This document shows, in pieces, positions 61,752 through 64,000 of a stretch of DNA of 64,000 bases (positions are counted from its first letter, which is position 1; each line of letters opens with the position of its first letter). The notes below the pieces were generated by a model, which had not been told where the DNA came from, did not search any database, and saw only the letters and a program-made list of their open reading frames with translations. This DNA comes from Tritrichomonas musculus (Eukaryota; Parabasalia; Tritrichomonadida; Tritrichomonadidae): positions 1,798,001 to 1,862,000 of the forward strand of contig JAPFFF010000028.1 in the NCBI GenBank assembly GCA_039105265.1, read 5' to 3'. The position numbers were made by a program, and so were the translations under genes.

Positions 61752-63908
61752 TTACAGTAATGAAATTTCAAAAATTTCAAGATTTTGTGACTCTTCAAAT
61801 AACAGTACAAGCTCATACTCACCTGCTGGTGCATTAATTTTACTGTTGATAGACTTTACTTTGCCATTAGCGTCTTGTGCAGATACTAAAAAAAATATTT
61901 GAATATAACCAAGTGGAGTTCTCAAAAGATTTTCACTCAAATTAACTTCTAGATCTAAAAGACCAAATTTTAATTTATAGTTCCGATCAAAGTTTTTGTT
62001 TTCTAGATCTTTTATGTCATATTTCCAATAGATTTTATAATTCATGGAATCATAAAAATAAGAAATTTTATCTGATGAAGTTCTAAGTCTTTTATCAGTA
62101 AATATGACAGATGGCAAAGGTTCATGTATTGAAGAAACAATGATTGGTATAAACATATAAGTATCACTTTTATTTTGTGGCATTTGAATATTAAGTGAAT
62201 CTGGTAAAGGTGAAATACTTTCCATTTTATATTCTTTTTTAATTAAATTATAAATTTCATTTAATGATAATGAATTATTTTTGCAATTTTCATAAGTTTC
62301 TTTCAATAGTTTTAGCATAAATTGAGTAGGAATATAATTCTCAGATTTTTTCAAAAATGCTTTGAATGCATAATGAAACATGTAAGTAATACCTGGTGAT
62401 TTAAAGAGAATCCATTTATTACATTTATCTTCTTTATCAGTATTAATTTCATTAGCCATTTCATCTTCAGTTTGTTCATCATGAAATATTAAGTATAGGT
62501 TTATTATTTTTTCATTTATTGTATAATCATAATAAGTACTATATTGAGTAATTGTTGGCAATGAAAAAGCTAATGATTTAATAATTATTTGGGATTCTTT
62601 TGTATCATCTAAAAGTAATTTAGATTGGGAATATCTTAAGTAATCTATTAAAATGAACACAAGATATCTTGTCATTATTATTGCAACAGATTTTGAATTG
62701 TTTCGAATTACTTGTTTTATTATAAATTGTTGAATAGATTTCAAATTGGAACTGTTTCGAAGTTGTTTTGGTAAACATCTCATATCAATATCATTTATAT
62801 CAAGATGTGTTCCAGTTATGTTACCAACTACATTGTATAAGCTATTTTGTTTAATTGAAAGTAAACGCGAATCGTATACGTCATTTTTAGTTTTAATTAA
62901 GAGTTTATTGGCAACTTCAATATTATATTTAGGATAGAATGAATTTTCGTCAGTTATGATGTCTTTGATTGTTTGATGGCTATTTATCAAATTAATGAAT
63001 TCTTTTGGAAAAACATCTATTGTCTCGATATCCGTACTCATTAAAGAAATTGGCAAAATTTTTGCATAATTTCCTATTAATGGCAATTCATCTGGAAAAT
63101 AGCGTTCATTAAATTCATCTAATGTTTTAATATCTTTTTCAGTAAAGAAATTTTCAGATTTTTTATCAATTCTCAAGAAATCAAATTGATTGTCTGAATT
63201 ATCAACAAATGATACATTTCTAACAATTTCAATTTCAAATTGTTCATGATCAACAACAATAATAGGAATATAAAGTTTTAATGATTTGTTTGAGTTTCTA
63301 TATTGTGTTAATTGACCATTAATAGTCAAATATGTATATTCAGTTGTGTAATAGCATCCAATTATGTCTCCTGCTTTTATTAATACTTTGCCAATTTGAT
63401 CATCTTTCATAATTTTATCTGCAGTTGAATGAATATCGTTTGACAATAATAAAGACTTTCTACAAAAAGAGCCTTTGTATCCAATACATCCGAATCCAAA
63501 AGCATAATCGTAATATTTTTCTTCTGCATCAATAAAACCAATGAAAATGTTTTTACAATTATCGACACAAACTTTGATTTCAAAGTATGTTTCACAATCA
63601 AAATAAAATGGTTTATTGCAAATGAAAACATTGGTGTAATTTTCATTTGTTTTAATTAAATCATTTCCTTTTCCATCTGAATAAACAACATCCCCGTAAT
63701 TCGCTTTCAAAAATTTAAATGAGTTATTGAATTTGATATCATTATTAATAGAAGTGGCATCTTTTATTTTGTCCATTAATTGTAAAATTAATTCTTCCGC
63801 AACACAAAAATCATATTGATCCAATTTCATTGCAAATTCAAAAATAGATAAAGTACGTTGAATGTTTTTATCATTCATTAAAATTTTAGCATTATTCTTA
63901 ATTTGCAT
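61752..63908 (-). CDS. SPRY-domain protein, 718 aa
   Basis: A SPRY (B30.2-like) domain lies at about residues 60-235: KPFYFDCETYFEIKVCV, FIGFIDAEEKYYDYAFGFG, GDIIGCYYTTEYTYLTINGQ. This fold binds peptides of partner proteins, often in ubiquitin-ligase adaptors. The remaining 480 residues are mostly helical, with FIIKQVIRNNSKSVAIIMTR and similar segments, and a beta-rich end (ISYFYDSMNYKIYWKYD onward). No RING, HECT or TRIM part is visible, so a ligase role is not shown. It is preceded by an Inr motif. Cytosolic by sequence. Confidence 0.8.
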   Translation of the reverse strand: MQIKNNAKILMNDKNIQRTLSIFEFAMKLDQYDFCVAEELILQLMDKIKDATSINNDIKFNNSFKFLKANYGDVVYSDGKGNDLIKTNENYTNVFICNKPFYFDCETYFEIKVCVDNCKNIFIGFIDAEEKYYDYAFGFGCIGYKGSFCRKSLLLSNDIHSTADKIMKDDQIGKVLIKAGDIIGCYYTTEYTYLTINGQLTQYRNSNKSLKLYIPIIVVDHEQFEIEIVRNVSFVDNSDNQFDFLRIDKKSENFFTEKDIKTLDEFNERYFPDELPLIGNYAKILPISLMSTDIETIDVFPKEFINLINSHQTIKDIITDENSFYPKYNIEVANKLLIKTKNDVYDSRLLSIKQNSLYNVVGNITGTHLDINDIDMRCLPKQLRNSSNLKSIQQFIIKQVIRNNSKSVAIIMTRYLVFILIDYLRYSQSKLLLDDTKESQIIIKSLAFSLPTITQYSTYYDYTINEKIINLYLIFHDEQTEDEMANEINTDKEDKCNKWILFKSPGITYMFHYAFKAFLKKSENYIPTQFMLKLLKETYENCKNNSLSLNEIYNLIKKEYKMESISPLPDSLNIQMPQNKSDTYMFIPIIVSSIHEPLPSVIFTDKRLRTSSDKISYFYDSMNYKIYWKYDIKDLENKNFDRNYKLKFGLLDLEVNLSENLLRTPLGYIQIFFLVSAQDANGKVKSINSKINAPAGEYELVLLFEESQNLEIFEISLL

Positions 63909-63928
63909 AATTATAGGAAGAAAACAAT

Positions 63929-63935
63929 AGAATGA
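63929..63935 (-). promoter_or_regulatory. Initiator-like element TCATTCT (SPRY gene)
   Basis: On the minus strand, about 20 bases before the ATG at 63908; fits TCA(+1)Y(T/A). Confidence 0.4.
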
Positions 63936-64000
63936 TAAAATAAGAATGCTTTGTGTTATTTCTTTTGATTCAATAGGATTTTCATTGCATTCTCTTTTAT

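Overview
The window looks like nuclear DNA of a parabasalid protist, most like a tritrichomonad (Tritrichomonas). The evidence is very A+T-rich spacers, intronless genes, several start codons sitting a few bases behind a TCA-Y-W initiator-like motif, stop codons that run into TAAA, and a characteristic gene mix: protein kinases fused to Sel1 repeats, BspA-type leucine-rich repeats, a metacaspase, a cathepsin L-like protease, bacterial-type glycoside hydrolases and a Maverick/Polinton. The species call is inference.

Layout. (1) 1-13664 is the right-hand part of a Polinton, cut by the left window edge. A left block on the + strand encodes large fibre-like proteins. A tightly packed leftward block encodes a major capsid candidate, small basic and hydrophobic proteins, an A32/FtsK-type packaging ATPase, a retroviral-type integrase and unknowns. 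An HNH endonuclease gene sits between inverted copies of a noncoding repeat. The polymerase and protease genes expected of the family are not in view and presumably lie to the left. The part seen looks whole and therefore fairly young. (2) 13665-24380 is a gene desert: a 21-bp satellite touching the Polinton end, a 177-bp tandem repeat, and four non-autonomous DNA transposons with terminal inverted repeats, three of them with exact 8-bp target duplications (hAT type). (3) 24386-31672 holds a Sel1 protein, a BspA-like protein, a G+C-rich RCC1-kinase gene fragment, a broken twin-kinase gene and a small unknown gene. (4) 31723-34600 is a further transposon and empty A+T-rich DNA. (5) 34628-43240 holds the metacaspase, an intact kinase-Sel1 protein, a divergent ER-type Hsp70, two decayed kinase/Sel1 loci separated by a tRNA-Leu gene, and an ankyrin-family relic. 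(6) 43995-48332 holds a permuted GH3 beta-glucosidase and a cathepsin L-like protease. (7) 48430-55169 is a nearly identical 2.9-kb direct duplication with nested elements, its two copies separated by a decayed hAT transposase gene. (8) 55976-64000 holds a bacterial-type glycoside hydrolase (DUF5060/DUF4038), a transposon, a second tRNA-Leu, an auxin-efflux-carrier-family transporter, a kinase relic and a SPRY-domain protein.

The host genes form no operon; each appears to be transcribed alone. The three hydrolase-type genes (GH3, GH-DUF4038, cathepsin) suit a gut or mucosal phagotroph that digests polysaccharide and protein. The main story is genome dynamics: a large virus-like element, at least eight non-autonomous DNA transposon families and expanding kinase/Sel1 families, several copies of which have decayed.
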